From NCBI GenBank assembly GCA_000717735.1, contig JOBE01000017.1, positions 1 to 64,000 of the forward strand: a stretch of DNA of 64,000 bases. Reading direction: 5' to 3'. The position numbers and the translations under genes are program-made. Below are positions 16,768 to 25,720 of the stretch, piece after piece (positions within the stretch are counted from its first letter, which is position 1; every line of letters begins with the position of its first letter). The stretch comes from Streptomyces griseoluteus. Lineage in GTDB: Bacteria > Actinomycetota > Actinomycetes > Streptomycetales > Streptomycetaceae. Under the pieces are notes generated by a model. It saw only the letters and a program-made list of their open reading frames with translations. It was not told where the DNA came from and ran no database searches.

Positions 16768-17658
16768 GTGCTGCTCGGGATGATTTGTGCGCTCGCTTCG
16801 TCGGTCTGCTTCGGCGCGGCCTCGGTTCTCGAGGCGATGGCGGCCCGCGCCGTGACACCGGGGACGGGCGGTGGTGTCGACGTCGCGCTGTTGTGGCGGG
16901 CGCTGCGGCAGTGGCGGTACGCCGCCGGACTCGGCCTTGACGGCCTGGGCTTCGTCCTGCAGGTCGTGGCCCTGCGGACGCTGCCGATCTACGTGGTGGG
17001 CGCGGCGACCGCCGGGAGCCTGGCGGTCACGGCGGTCATCGCCTCCCGGCTGCTGCGGGTGCGGCTGAGCCGGACGGAGTGGACGGCCGTGGCCGTGGTC
17101 TGCGCCGGACTCGCGCTGCTCGCCCTCACCTCGGGGAAGGAGGGCCACCGCGACGGTTCGGACGCGCTGCGCTGGGCCCTGCTCGCGGCCTCGTTCGGGG
17201 TGCTGCTGCTCGGCGTGGCCGGCGGCCGGCTGGCGGACCGGCCCCGTGCACTGGTCCTGGGTCTCGGGGCGGGCTTCGGATTCGGGGTGGTGGAGGTGGC
17301 GGTCCGGCTGTTCGACGGCGTCGACTTCACCGATCCGGTCTGGTACGCGCTCCTGATCGGCGGCGGTGCCGCGTTCGTGCTGCTGACCTCGGCGCTCCAG
17401 CGCGGCTCGGTGACCACGGCGACGGCGGGCACGGTGCTCGGCGAGACGATCGGGCCTGCGGTGGTCGGGGTGGTCTGGCTCGGCGACACGACGCGGGAAG
17501 GCCTCGGCTGGCTCGCGTTCGTCGGCTTCGCGGTGGCGGTGGCGGGCTCCCTGACCCTGGCCCGCTTCGGCGAGGCGCCGGTGGTGGACCCCGAGGGGGA
17601 CCTGGGGGACGCGGCGGTCACGGAGCCGGAGCCGCGCCCCAGACGGGACACGCCCTGA
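16768..17658 (+). CDS. DMT-type (EamA-like) membrane transporter
   Basis: 296 residues with about nine or ten hydrophobic helices and a charged C-terminal tail. The pattern fits the drug/metabolite transporter superfamily: the N-terminal GMICALASSVCFGAASVLEA, the helix pair around LPIYVVGAATAGSLAVTAVI, and a repeat in the second half around GSVTTATAGTVLGETIGPA. Substrate unknown. GTG 16768 follows TAGAGT (16756-16761) by six bases, so the message may be leaderless. The first two bases of that -10 box are the TA duplication of the MITE. Confidence 0.82.
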   Translation: MLLGMICALASSVCFGAASVLEAMAARAVTPGTGGGVDVALLWRALRQWRYAAGLGLDGLGFVLQVVALRTLPIYVVGAATAGSLAVTAVIASRLLRVRLSRTEWTAVAVVCAGLALLALTSGKEGHRDGSDALRWALLAASFGVLLLGVAGGRLADRPRALVLGLGAGFGFGVVEVAVRLFDGVDFTDPVWYALLIGGGAAFVLLTSALQRGSVTTATAGTVLGETIGPAVVGVVWLGDTTREGLGWLAFVGFAVAVAGSLTLARFGEAPVVDPEGDLGDAAVTEPEPRPRRDTP

Positions 17659-17710
17659 GACCTGCCTGCGGCAGGGCGCTGCACACCATGCGGGCCTATC
17701 TCGCGTCCGT

Positions 17711-17920
17711 GACTCCTCCCCCTCATGAATGAGGAGGCTTCTCGCTGTGCCGGTCGGGCTTCGCGACGGACCAGCCCGGCCCGTAGAACGTTGAGTGCCC
17801 CGATGGTGTCGGCGTGCGCCAAGTGGCCGCACGAGACACAGTGGAACTTCTGAGGACTCCGCCGCTCCGCGGCTCCGGGCCGAGGATCGCGTTCCCGCCC
17901 GGCCTGAAGGCCGGTATCCC
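17711..17920 (-). mobile_element. Collapsed IS200/IS605-type (TnpB) element
   Basis: About 200 bases bounded by two imperfect hairpins. At the right-end side lies CCTCAT-GA-ATGAGG (17721-17734) within CTCCTCCCC...GAGGAGG. At the left-end side lies CCGGCC-TGAA-GGCCGG (17899-17914). Between them, on the minus strand, only the last piece of a tnpB gene survives. Subterminal hairpins and a tnpB remnant are the hallmarks of this family. The middle of the element has been deleted, and it is no longer autonomous. Confidence 0.65.
17738..17876 (-). pseudogene. tnpB: C-terminal remnant of TnpB (OrfB) with half a zinc finger
   Basis: Read on the minus strand this gives about 45 residues, including QKFHCVSCGH followed by LAHADTIGALNVLRAGL. 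That is the second CxxC of the TnpB zinc ribbon and the conserved HAD-x5-NVL segment that contains the third RuvC Asp. Everything upstream, including the first CxxC and the RuvC-I/II motifs, is missing. The natural stop is not seen. It is a relic that cannot make a working nuclease. Confidence 0.75.
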
Positions 17921-17934
17921 CTGCGAAAATTCAG

Positions 17935-18243
17935 GGATGGACGCGGCGCCCTCCCACGGACCGAACCGAATCCGGCTCCGCGCCGCGTACTCGCCGCCCT
18001 CGGCCCGAGGATGCTGCGACTGGTCGCCGAACGCACCTGGGGCGCGCCCCTACTTCGTACCCGTCGAGCACACCGCGCAGGCCCGCGCGATCACGGGCCC
18101 TGATGCCTTTCTCGGGGTCGAGCAGGCGGTCGTCCTCGACACCGACCTTGCCCGGGCCCGGGAGGTGGCCACGGCACACGTGGCCGGATACGTCGCCGTG
18201 GCACCGCACCAGCAGGCGAACGTGCGGCGCGGGCCGCCATGAA
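17935..18243 (+). pseudogene. Broken LLM-class F420-dependent oxidoreductase fragment
   Basis: Pieces of a luciferase-like monooxygenase family protein (TIGR03620-like) occur in more than one frame: APRRVLAALGPRMLRLVAERTWGA in one frame (about 17965-18037), then ARPYFVPVEHT, GPDAFLGVEQAVVLDTD and ARAREVATAHVAGY in the next (about 18040-18200). At least one frameshift near 18035 separates them, and the N-terminal two thirds of the gene are missing at the border of the TnpB relic. The tail reads QQANVRRG and then stops. It is a decayed 3' fragment, probably left by deletion next to the insertion element. Confidence 0.75.
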
Positions 18244-18271
18244 CCAGGCCTGACCCGGAAGACGGAATCCC

Positions 18272-19783
18272 CTAGGGCAGCACCTGGCAGAGGGTCCGGA
18301 GGGCGCCCTGCCAGGCGCTGTCCGGTGGTGTGGCGTAGCCGACGACGAGGCCGTCCAGGGTCGCGGGGACCGTGGGGCGGCGGAACTGGTTGACGCCCTG
18401 GACGGCGAGCCCGTGCCAGGCGGCGGACCGCAGCACGTCCTGCTCGGTGCCGGGCGGCAGGGCCAGGACCGCGTGGAGGCCGGCGGCGATCCCGCTGACC
18501 CGGGTCTCGGGCGAGTGCGCGGCCACCGCCGCCACCAGCTGGTCGCGGCGGCGCCGGTAGCGCAGCCGCATCGCCCGGACGTGCCGGTCGTACGCCCCCG
18601 AGGCGAGGAACTCCGCGAACGCGAGCTGGTCCGGCGCGCTCGACGTCCAGTCCACCGCCCCCTTCGTCTCCGCCACCTCGCCGACGAGGCTCTCAGGCAG
18701 CACCATCCAGGCGAGCCGCAGCCCCGGGGCGAGGGACTTGCTCGCGGTGCCGAGGTAGACGACCCGTTCGGGGTCGAGTCCCTGAAGGGCGCCCACCGGC
18801 TGGCGGTCGTAGCGGAACTCGCCGTCGTAGTCGTCCTCCAGGACGAAGCCGCCGGAGGCCCGGGCCCAGTCGACGACCGCCGCCCGCCGGTCCGGCGGCA
18901 GGGCACCGCCCAGCGGGAACTGGTGGGCGGCCGTCATGAGGACGGCTCCCGGGTCGGCCCCCGCCAGGCCCGGACCCGCCAGCTCCCCGACGCGCGTGCC
19001 GCGTTCGTCGAAGGGCAGGACCGGGGTTCCGAGCCCCGCCCCGGTGAGGAGACCGGCGTGGAGGCCGAGCCCGTACGACTCGACCGCCACGTCGCGCACC
19101 CCGCGGTTCAGCAGCACCTGACCGATCAGCATCAGCCCGTGCACGAAGCCGGCGCAGACGACGATCCGCTCGGGCCGGACGTGCACGCCCCGCGCGCGGG
19201 CGAGGTACTCGGCGAGGACGGTGCGCAGTTCGATCCGGCCGCGCGGATCGCCGTACCCGAAGGCCTCGTTCGGGGCGGCGGTGAGCGCCCGCCGGTACGC
19301 CTTGAGCCACTCGGCGCGCGGGAAGGAGGCGAGGTCGGGGGTGCCGGGCTTCAGATTGTGCGCGGGCGCGGCGGGCCGGGGCAGGGCGAGCGCGGGGGCG
19401 GGGGTGGAGGTGCGCGACGGCCGCGCCCCCGCCGGACGCGACTCGGCCCGACGGGGCTCTGCGCGACGCGACTCGGCCCGACGCGACTCGGCCCGGCGGG
19501 GCTCGGCCCGGCGGGGCTCGGCCCGGCGGGCGACCCGGGTGCCGGAGCCCTGCCGGGCCGTCAGCCAGCCCTCGGCGACGAGTTCGGCGTAGGCGTCGGC
19601 GACCGTGTTGCGGGCCATGCCGAGGTCGGCGGCGAGCGCCCGGGAGGACGGCAGCCGGGTGCCCGCCTCCAGGCGCCCGCTGCGTACCGCCTCCCGCAGG
19701 GCGTCCATGAGGCCGGCCCGCAGGCGCGGACCACGGAGTTCCAGATGGAGGTCGCTACCGAAAGTGGCCCACTCGTTCGCCAT
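18272..19783 (-). CDS. MocR/PdxR-family regulator (GntR HTH plus aminotransferase domain)
   Basis: 503 residues. The N-terminal winged helix (about 20-90) has LRAGLMDALREAVRSGRL, LPSSRALAADLGMARNTVADAYAEL and the wing LTARQGSGTRV. A type I aminotransferase-like domain begins near 150 and holds the PLP Lys in YLGTASKSLAPG. MocR proteins sense PLP or an amino compound and control the adjacent divergent gene. Here that gene is the AhpD-like one, with only 47 bases between the starts. The linker between the domains carries six RRAE(P/S) repeats, which is unusual. Confidence 0.92.
   Translation of the reverse strand: MANEWATFGSDLHLELRGPRLRAGLMDALREAVRSGRLEAGTRLPSSRALAADLGMARNTVADAYAELVAEGWLTARQGSGTRVARRAEPRRAEPRRAESRRAESRRAEPRRAESRPAGARPSRTSTPAPALALPRPAAPAHNLKPGTPDLASFPRAEWLKAYRRALTAAPNEAFGYGDPRGRIELRTVLAEYLARARGVHVRPERIVVCAGFVHGLMLIGQVLLNRGVRDVAVESYGLGLHAGLLTGAGLGTPVLPFDERGTRVGELAGPGLAGADPGAVLMTAAHQFPLGGALPPDRRAAVVDWARASGGFVLEDDYDGEFRYDRQPVGALQGLDPERVVYLGTASKSLAPGLRLAWMVLPESLVGEVAETKGAVDWTSSAPDQLAFAEFLASGAYDRHVRAMRLRYRRRRDQLVAAVAAHSPETRVSGIAAGLHAVLALPPGTEQDVLRSAAWHGLAVQGVNQFRRPTVPATLDGLVVGYATPPDSAWQGALRTLCQVLP
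19439..19528. repeat. Six 15-bp tandem repeats in the MocR linker
   Basis: Six consecutive 15-bp units (starting at 19439, 19454, 19469, 19484, 19499 and 19514), variants of CGACTCGGCCCGACG and GGGCTCGGCCCGGCG. They encode the pentapeptide RRAE(P/S) on the minus strand. The last two units are identical. The repeat keeps the reading frame and lengthens a basic, disordered linker between the DNA-binding and PLP domains. Confidence 0.9.
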
Positions 19784-19830
19784 GGAAATGGACCATACTC
19801 CTGCGCCACCCGACTCGTACGGTGAGAGGC

Positions 19831-20346
19831 ATGACGACCGACACCGTGACGCCCACGGCCCCCGCCCCGACCGAGTACGCCCACGAGCACGCCCCGCGCC
19901 TCCCCCTCGCCGAGCGCGTCCCCGAGTTCTACCGGGCGATGCTCCAGCTGGAGCGGGCGGCGGCGAAGGACGTCGACCCGATCCTCTACCACCTGATCAA
20001 GATCCGGGCCTCGCAGGTCAACCACTGCGCGTTCTGCCTCGACATGCACACCAAGGACGCCCTCGCCGAGGGCGAGACCGTCGAGCGGATCGTGCAGCTC
20101 TCCGCCTGGCGGGAGTCCCGGCACTTCTACACCGAGCGGGAGCTCGCGGCCCTCGCGCTGACCGAGTCCGTCACCCTCCTCACCGACGGCTCCGTCCCCG
20201 ACGAGGTGTACGCCCAGGCCGCCGCGCACTTCGACGAGACCGAACTCGCCCGGGTCATCGGCGCGATCGTCGTCATCAACTCCTGGAACCGGATCGCCGT
20301 CAGCACCCGGATGGCGCCCGGCCACTACACCCCCCGCTCCGCGTGA
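19831..20346 (+). CDS. Carboxymuconolactone decarboxylase family protein (AhpD-like)
   Basis: 171 residues. All-helical CMD/AhpD-like protein with the redox CxxC plus His signature NHCAFCLDMHT (C66, C69, H73). It matches the alkylhydroperoxidase AhpD core subfamily, which uses the two Cys to reduce peroxides or acts as a general disulfide reductase. ATG 19831 is chosen because GAGAGG lies five bases upstream. It is divergent from the MocR gene and overlaps the next gene by four bases (GTGA). Confidence 0.9.
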   Translation: MTTDTVTPTAPAPTEYAHEHAPRLPLAERVPEFYRAMLQLERAAAKDVDPILYHLIKIRASQVNHCAFCLDMHTKDALAEGETVERIVQLSAWRESRHFYTERELAALALTESVTLLTDGSVPDEVYAQAAAHFDETELARVIGAIVVINSWNRIAVSTRMAPGHYTPRSA

Positions 20347-21113
20347 GCCCGAACGGGGCCGAGGGCGGCGACCGGACCACGAGGGCCGCCGACCTGCGCG
20401 CCCTGCACCGGGACCGGTCCGCCGGCGACCCGCTGGTTCTGCCCGGCCCGTGGGACGCGGTGAGCGCCCGCGCCTTCGAGGCGGCCGGCTTCCCCGCGCT
20501 CGCCACGCCGAGTGCGGGGGTGGCCGCCGCCCTCGGGTACGAGGACGGGGCGACGCCCGCCGCGGAGATGTTCGGCGCCGTGGCCCGGATCGTGCGCGCG
20601 GTCTCCGTTCCCGTCACGGCGGACCTGGAGGGCGGCTACGGCCTGCCCGCCGCCGAACTGGTGGAACGGGTACGGGAGTCCGGCGCCGTCGGGGTCAACC
20701 TGGAGGACACCGGCGAGGACCGCGAGCTGAAGGACGCGCGGGCGCACGCCGAGTGGCTGGCGGAGGTCCGGGCCGCCGCCGGGCCCGAACTCTTCGTCAA
20801 CGCGCGCGTGGACGTGTACATCCGCCGGGTGCCCGACCCGGTGGAGGCGGCGATCACCCGCGCCCGGCTCTACGCGGAGGCGGGCGCGGACTGCGTCTAC
20901 CCGATCGCGGCCCCGCCCGCCGACCTCCCGGCCCTGCGGGCCGCCCTCGGCGACCTCCCCCTCAACGCCCTCGCCGGACCGGGCGGCCCGCCCTTCGCGG
21001 AGCTCGGCCGGCTGGGCGCGACCCGGATCACCTTCGGCGACGGGCTGCTCCTGCGCGCGAGCGAGGACCTGTCGGCGATGGCGACGAAGCTGTGGGAGGC
21101 GGGAGCGCTCTGA
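20343..21113 (+). CDS. Isocitrate lyase/PEP phosphonomutase family enzyme
   Basis: 256 residues. ICL/PEPM superfamily TIM barrel. Visible are GPWDAVSARAFEAAGFPALATPSAGVA (early strands and the substrate loop), ADLEGGYG with the metal-binding Asp, VNLEDT and NARVDVY. The ICL KKCGH motif is absent, so it belongs to the oxaloacetate decarboxylase/2-methylisocitrate lyase-like branch, which cleaves C-C or P-C bonds of small 2-oxo acids. The exact substrate is unknown. GTG 20343 overlaps the AhpD-like stop codon, so the two are translated together, probably under MocR control. Confidence 0.87.
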   Translation: MSPNGAEGGDRTTRAADLRALHRDRSAGDPLVLPGPWDAVSARAFEAAGFPALATPSAGVAAALGYEDGATPAAEMFGAVARIVRAVSVPVTADLEGGYGLPAAELVERVRESGAVGVNLEDTGEDRELKDARAHAEWLAEVRAAAGPELFVNARVDVYIRRVPDPVEAAITRARLYAEAGADCVYPIAAPPADLPALRAALGDLPLNALAGPGGPPFAELGRLGATRITFGDGLLLRASEDLSAMATKLWEAGAL

Positions 21114-21134
21114 ACACGGCGCGCCCGCCCCGCC

Positions 21135-22166
21135 TCAGTACGCGCCAGGACTGAAGAAGTCCAGGGCCACGCGGAGCACTTCGCGCTGCTTCGGCCACGC
21201 GCTCTCCGGGCCTGCGGCCAGGATCGCGTAGTGGGTGCCGTCCGCGGCCGTGAAGGCCCGGTCGACGACCTTTCGGCGGCTGCCGTCGGCCCGGTCGTAC
21301 GCGTAGACCAGTTCGACGGAGTCGGCCGGGGCTCCGGCTTCGCCGGTGACCCGTTCGAGGCTGATCTCCCGGTAACCGGGCTTGTTGGCCCGGCCGTCCT
21401 CCGAGGCCCCGCGCAGGGCCTCGTACGGCGTCAGACCGGCCTCGGTGACCACGAAGACCTGGAGCAGGCTCCGGCCGTCCGGCGCGTTGTAGAAGACGCC
21501 CTGGTCGGACTCGGTGCGGTCCCAGCCCTCGGGGACGGCGACCGTGAAGCCCTTGAGGTCCTCGACGGCGCGGTAACCGGGCGGCGGCATGTCGTCCGTG
21601 GGAGGAGTGGTCCCGTCGGAGGGCGACGGCGTGTCGGAGCTGGGCTCGGACCCGGTGGGGTCGCCGGATCCGGTCCCGGTGGGGTCGGTGCTCTCCGGCG
21701 GAGTCGGTACGGAGGCCGGTGGGCCGCTCGCCACCGGGGGCTTCGCGTCGCCGTCCTTGCCCCAGAGCAGCCAGCCGCCGGCGGAGCCCGCCACGAGGAC
21801 GGCCACGACCACCCCCGCCGCGACGACGGTCCGCGACCGCGTCCGGGCCGCCGGAGCGGCCTCTCCGGTCACGGGAGTCCGCCAGCCGCCCGTCTCGGGC
21901 ACGTACACGGGGACGTGCGCGGGCGGATGTACGGGCGGGTGTGCGGGGGCGTCCGTGGAGACGTACTCCGGTATCGCCCGACCCGGCCCGTGATCGGGCC
22001 CGTGATCCGGTGCGTACTCCGGTGCGTACTCCGGCGGGGGCGGCGGCGGGGGTACGACGGGCCCGCCCCCGGCTCCCCCTACGGGCCCGGGTGCCGTGCC
22101 GCCGCTCTCCCAGCTCTGCGTCTCGTCGTTCCAGCGGGCCCCGCCGCCGCCCCCGTATCCGCTCAT
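21135..22166 (-). CDS. Single-pass membrane protein with extracytoplasmic domain, third gene of the RHIM-motif operon
   Basis: 343 residues. Residues 1-110 are Gly/Pro/His-rich and disordered (MSGYGGGGG, then poly-Pro and the repeated YAPDHGPDHGP). A transmembrane helix spans 112-135. A Ser/Thr/Pro/Asp linker follows, then about 145 residues of globular domain starting GFTVAVPEGW and ending RVALDFFSPGAY. That domain type (PsbP/Mog1-like) is common in Streptomyces proteins fused to kinases or as lipoproteins. It starts one base after the stop of the upstream motif gene, so it is the last cistron of a three-gene operon. The function of the protein is unknown. Confidence 0.8.
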   Translation of the reverse strand: MSGYGGGGGARWNDETQSWESGGTAPGPVGGAGGGPVVPPPPPPPEYAPEYAPDHGPDHGPGRAIPEYVSTDAPAHPPVHPPAHVPVYVPETGGWRTPVTGEAAPAARTRSRTVVAAGVVVAVLVAGSAGGWLLWGKDGDAKPPVASGPPASVPTPPESTDPTGTGSGDPTGSEPSSDTPSPSDGTTPPTDDMPPPGYRAVEDLKGFTVAVPEGWDRTESDQGVFYNAPDGRSLLQVFVVTEAGLTPYEALRGASEDGRANKPGYREISLERVTGEAGAPADSVELVYAYDRADGSRRKVVDRAFTAADGTHYAILAAGPESAWPKQREVLRVALDFFSPGAY

Positions 22167-22167
22167 C

Positions 22168-22560
22168 TCACCCTCCGAGCAGGCTGCCGACGGCCTGCCC
22201 GACGGCCACCCCGGAGGCGAGGATCCCGGTCACCGCGCCCGCGTCGGTGAGGGCCCGGCGCAGCCGGGTCAGCCGCGTCCCGTCGGCCCGTCCCGTGCCC
22301 TCGATCTCGTCCTCGGCGTCGGAGAGTTCGGCGTCCAGGGCGGTCGTCTGCTCGGAGGGGACGACACCGCCGAGGTCGGCGCGGAGCCGGCGGATGGCCT
22401 GGAGCAGCTCCTCCTGGCGCGGGTCGCGGGCCGGCTGCGTGCCGTTCACCGTGTGGGTGACGGTGTTGTGGTCGCCGATCGTGACGCTGCCCCCGGTGTT
22501 GGTGACGTGGATGCCGCCAGGAGCGCGGTCGTCAGGGGTGCGGTTCCCGGTCTCAGCCAC
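22168..22560 (-). CDS. Small protein with N-terminal RHIM-like amyloid motif
   Basis: 130 residues. The N-terminus contains NTGGSVTIGDHNTVTH (21-36), the same motif as the C-terminus of the upstream membrane protein. Core VTIGDHN is close to the RHIM core (V/I-x-V/I-G-x-x-N, as in human RIPK3). Residues 47-115 are a charged helical region (LLQAIRRLRADL, TTALDAELSDAEDEIEG, LRRALTDAG). The last 22 residues are Gly/Ala/Val-rich and hydrophobic (VTGILASGVAVGQAVGSLLGG), possibly membrane-interacting. The start overlaps the upstream gene's end by eight bases. I infer a partner or effector that is recruited through motif-motif contact. Confidence 0.78.
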   Translation of the reverse strand: MAETGNRTPDDRAPGGIHVTNTGGSVTIGDHNTVTHTVNGTQPARDPRQEELLQAIRRLRADLGGVVPSEQTTALDAELSDAEDEIEGTGRADGTRLTRLRRALTDAGAVTGILASGVAVGQAVGSLLGG

Positions 22561-24298
22561 GGATTCCTCCGGTCGTGTCGGTGGTGAAGGTCTTGCTGGT
22601 GACGGTGTTGTGGTTGCCGATGGTCACGTTGCCCTTGGTGTTCTCGATGAACGTGGCGCCCTCGGCGACGTGCACGATCCGCTGCTCGAACTCGGCCGTC
22701 TCGTACCCGGCTTCGCGGAGCGCGACCGTCACGCCGTTGGCGACCCGGTCCTGCACGCTCTTGAGGTAGCGGCTGGCGTCCATCTCCTGGAAGAGCGAGG
22801 CCTCGTCGTCGGAGCCCAGCTCGCGGACGGAGACCGCGGGCCCCTCGGGCAGCGCGTTGGTGTGGCCCCCCGTGAGCAGCCGCCAGCCGTGGCCGAGCGA
22901 GCGGCCGAGCGTGACCAGGGCCTGGCCCGCGGAGCGCGGGGTCTGGCCCAGGGCCCAGACGGCCTTGCCGAAGTGGTGATTGTGCCGGTAGCGGTGGGCG
23001 ACCCGGTCGGCGTACCGGTAGAGCGGCTTCACCGGCCGGAGCACGTGCGGCGCCACTTCCAGCATCAGCATCCCGCCCTGCGTGTGGACGCGGACGAAGA
23101 CGGTGGTGACGACCTCCTCGCCCCAGCCGCCGACCCTGATGCGCAGGAAGTGCCGGCGGGTCTCGCCGCCCTCCTCGATGGAGCCGGAGCGGTGCGACTC
23201 GAAGCCCTCGGGGCTGTACGGGGCGGCCTCGCGCGCCGGGAGTCCGTCGACCGGCAGGAAGACGACCTCGTCGATCTCCAGCTCGCGCAGCCGGTCCCGT
23301 ACGGCGGCCTGGGCCTGCGGGGAGCCGTGCGGCGAGGGCACGCGCAGTGCCTCCACGAGCGGGACGACGTGCCGCATGATGGCGCTGTTGTCGAGCGGTT
23401 CGGGCGCCTTGCCGTCCAGGTTCTTGCGGGGCCGCAGCTCGACGGAGAGCGACCAGGGCTCGTACGGCTCGCCCGCACCGCGGAACGGGTCGTCGGCGCC
23501 GTACATGATGAGCCGGGCGTGCTGTTCGACCCGGATCCGGTCGCGCAGCCGGCGGGAGCGGACGCCCTGGGCCTGCTCGGCCGGGTCGGAGCGCTGGTCG
23601 GGGAAGCGCTCCCGGGACAGCTCCTGCGTGAGCGCGCGGGCGAACTGGCCCTGCTGGGTGGCCACCGCCCAGGCCACGAGCAGCGGCACGGCGATGGTGA
23701 TCCACACCTCCAGCGGGCCGATGCCCCACATGCCCTGGGAGGCGAGGCCGACCGCGAAGCCGAGGAGCTCGCTCGCCTCGAAGAGGTCGCCGAGGAGCCC
23801 TCCGGCGGAGTCGTCGTCGCCGACGGCGAGGAAGAAGAGGAGCAGGACGGCCTGGAGGAGCATGATCCGGCCGTACCAGCGCAGGATGAACGCGGGGACG
23901 CGGCGGTAGACGGGAGCGGCGGCGGACCGGCCGCGGATCCAGCGGGCCAGGGCGAGCACCAGGAACGGCGCGATCAGAAGGGCGATCATGCCCTTGGTGA
24001 GCGGGATCGCGACGATCCAGAGGGCCAGGATCCCGAGCGCCCAGCCGAGTTCGACGCGGCGGGCGCGCAGCGCGTGGGCGAGGACGCGGCTCGCGTCGAA
24101 GCCGAGCGAGGGCGCGGCGAAACGCTCCTCGTGGACGTACAGCTGGTCGATGACGGCGTCACGGAACCCGTCGTCGAGGTACGTGCCGGCGCAGAGCAGC
24201 CGGGTCGCCTCACTGGAGGCGGGTAACCGGCGCGGGTCGACGGCCGGCGGCGCGTGGGGCGGCCGACCGGGTTGTTGCGGTACGGACGACTGTGTCAA
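22553..24298 (-). CDS. Polytopic membrane protein with C-terminal RHIM-like amyloid motif
   Basis: 581 residues. Residues 1-85 are soluble (LLCAGTYLDDGFRDAVIDQLYVHEERFAAPS). Four or five helices lie at about 86-121, 138-160 and 178-213. A cytosolic domain of about 330 residues follows, with AIMRHVVPLVEALR, EIDEVVFLPVDGLPAREAAPY and RYADRVAHRYRHNHHFGKAVW. The last 35 residues carry ENTKGNVTIGNHNTVTSK (about 551-568), nearly identical to the motif of the next gene. The start is TTG with GGGGGAG just before it, and I see no better one. A membrane sensor that signals through the C-terminal motif is my inference; no enzymatic motif is recognised. Confidence 0.8.
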   Translation of the reverse strand: MTQSSVPQQPGRPPHAPPAVDPRRLPASSEATRLLCAGTYLDDGFRDAVIDQLYVHEERFAAPSLGFDASRVLAHALRARRVELGWALGILALWIVAIPLTKGMIALLIAPFLVLALARWIRGRSAAAPVYRRVPAFILRWYGRIMLLQAVLLLFFLAVGDDDSAGGLLGDLFEASELLGFAVGLASQGMWGIGPLEVWITIAVPLLVAWAVATQQGQFARALTQELSRERFPDQRSDPAEQAQGVRSRRLRDRIRVEQHARLIMYGADDPFRGAGEPYEPWSLSVELRPRKNLDGKAPEPLDNSAIMRHVVPLVEALRVPSPHGSPQAQAAVRDRLRELEIDEVVFLPVDGLPAREAAPYSPEGFESHRSGSIEEGGETRRHFLRIRVGGWGEEVVTTVFVRVHTQGGMLMLEVAPHVLRPVKPLYRYADRVAHRYRHNHHFGKAVWALGQTPRSAGQALVTLGRSLGHGWRLLTGGHTNALPEGPAVSVRELGSDDEASLFQEMDASRYLKSVQDRVANGVTVALREAGYETAEFEQRIVHVAEGATFIENTKGNVTIGNHNTVTSKTFTTDTTGGIRG

Positions 24299-24408
24299 GG
24301 CTCCCCCGATGGTGAGTAACCGACCCGGTCCGGGGCTCGGTTGCCGCGAACCGGTGGGCCAGCATAGGGGAGGTCGGCGCCGGGGTGTTCCCTGTCGGCA
24401 CGTGGAAC

Positions 24409-24452
24409 GGCGCCCCCGGGACGTACGGTCGGTCGTACGTCCCGGGGGCGCC
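24409..24452 (-). terminator. Strong terminator downstream of mdh
   Basis: A 19-base perfect stem, GGCGCCCCCGGGACGTACG paired with its complement, encloses a six-base loop. There is no long U tract, as is usual in Streptomyces. It insulates mdh from the RHIM-motif operon downstream on the same strand. Confidence 0.85.
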
Positions 24453-24517
24453 GAGAGTGTGGAGCCGGGCTCGCGTCAGCCTCTGCCGAGGAGACCCGGA
24501 CTCGCGTCGGTCGTGGC

Positions 24518-25687
<1,170 letters not shown>

Positions 25688-25720
25688 TCACTGCCACCCG
25701 TCCGACGCCCTGGCGGCCCG

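Noticed and set aside
17795..18103. New small gene on the plus strand
   Set aside because: Its residues 67-90 are recognisable LLM oxidoreductase sequence that continues in another frame, so it is part of a pseudogene.
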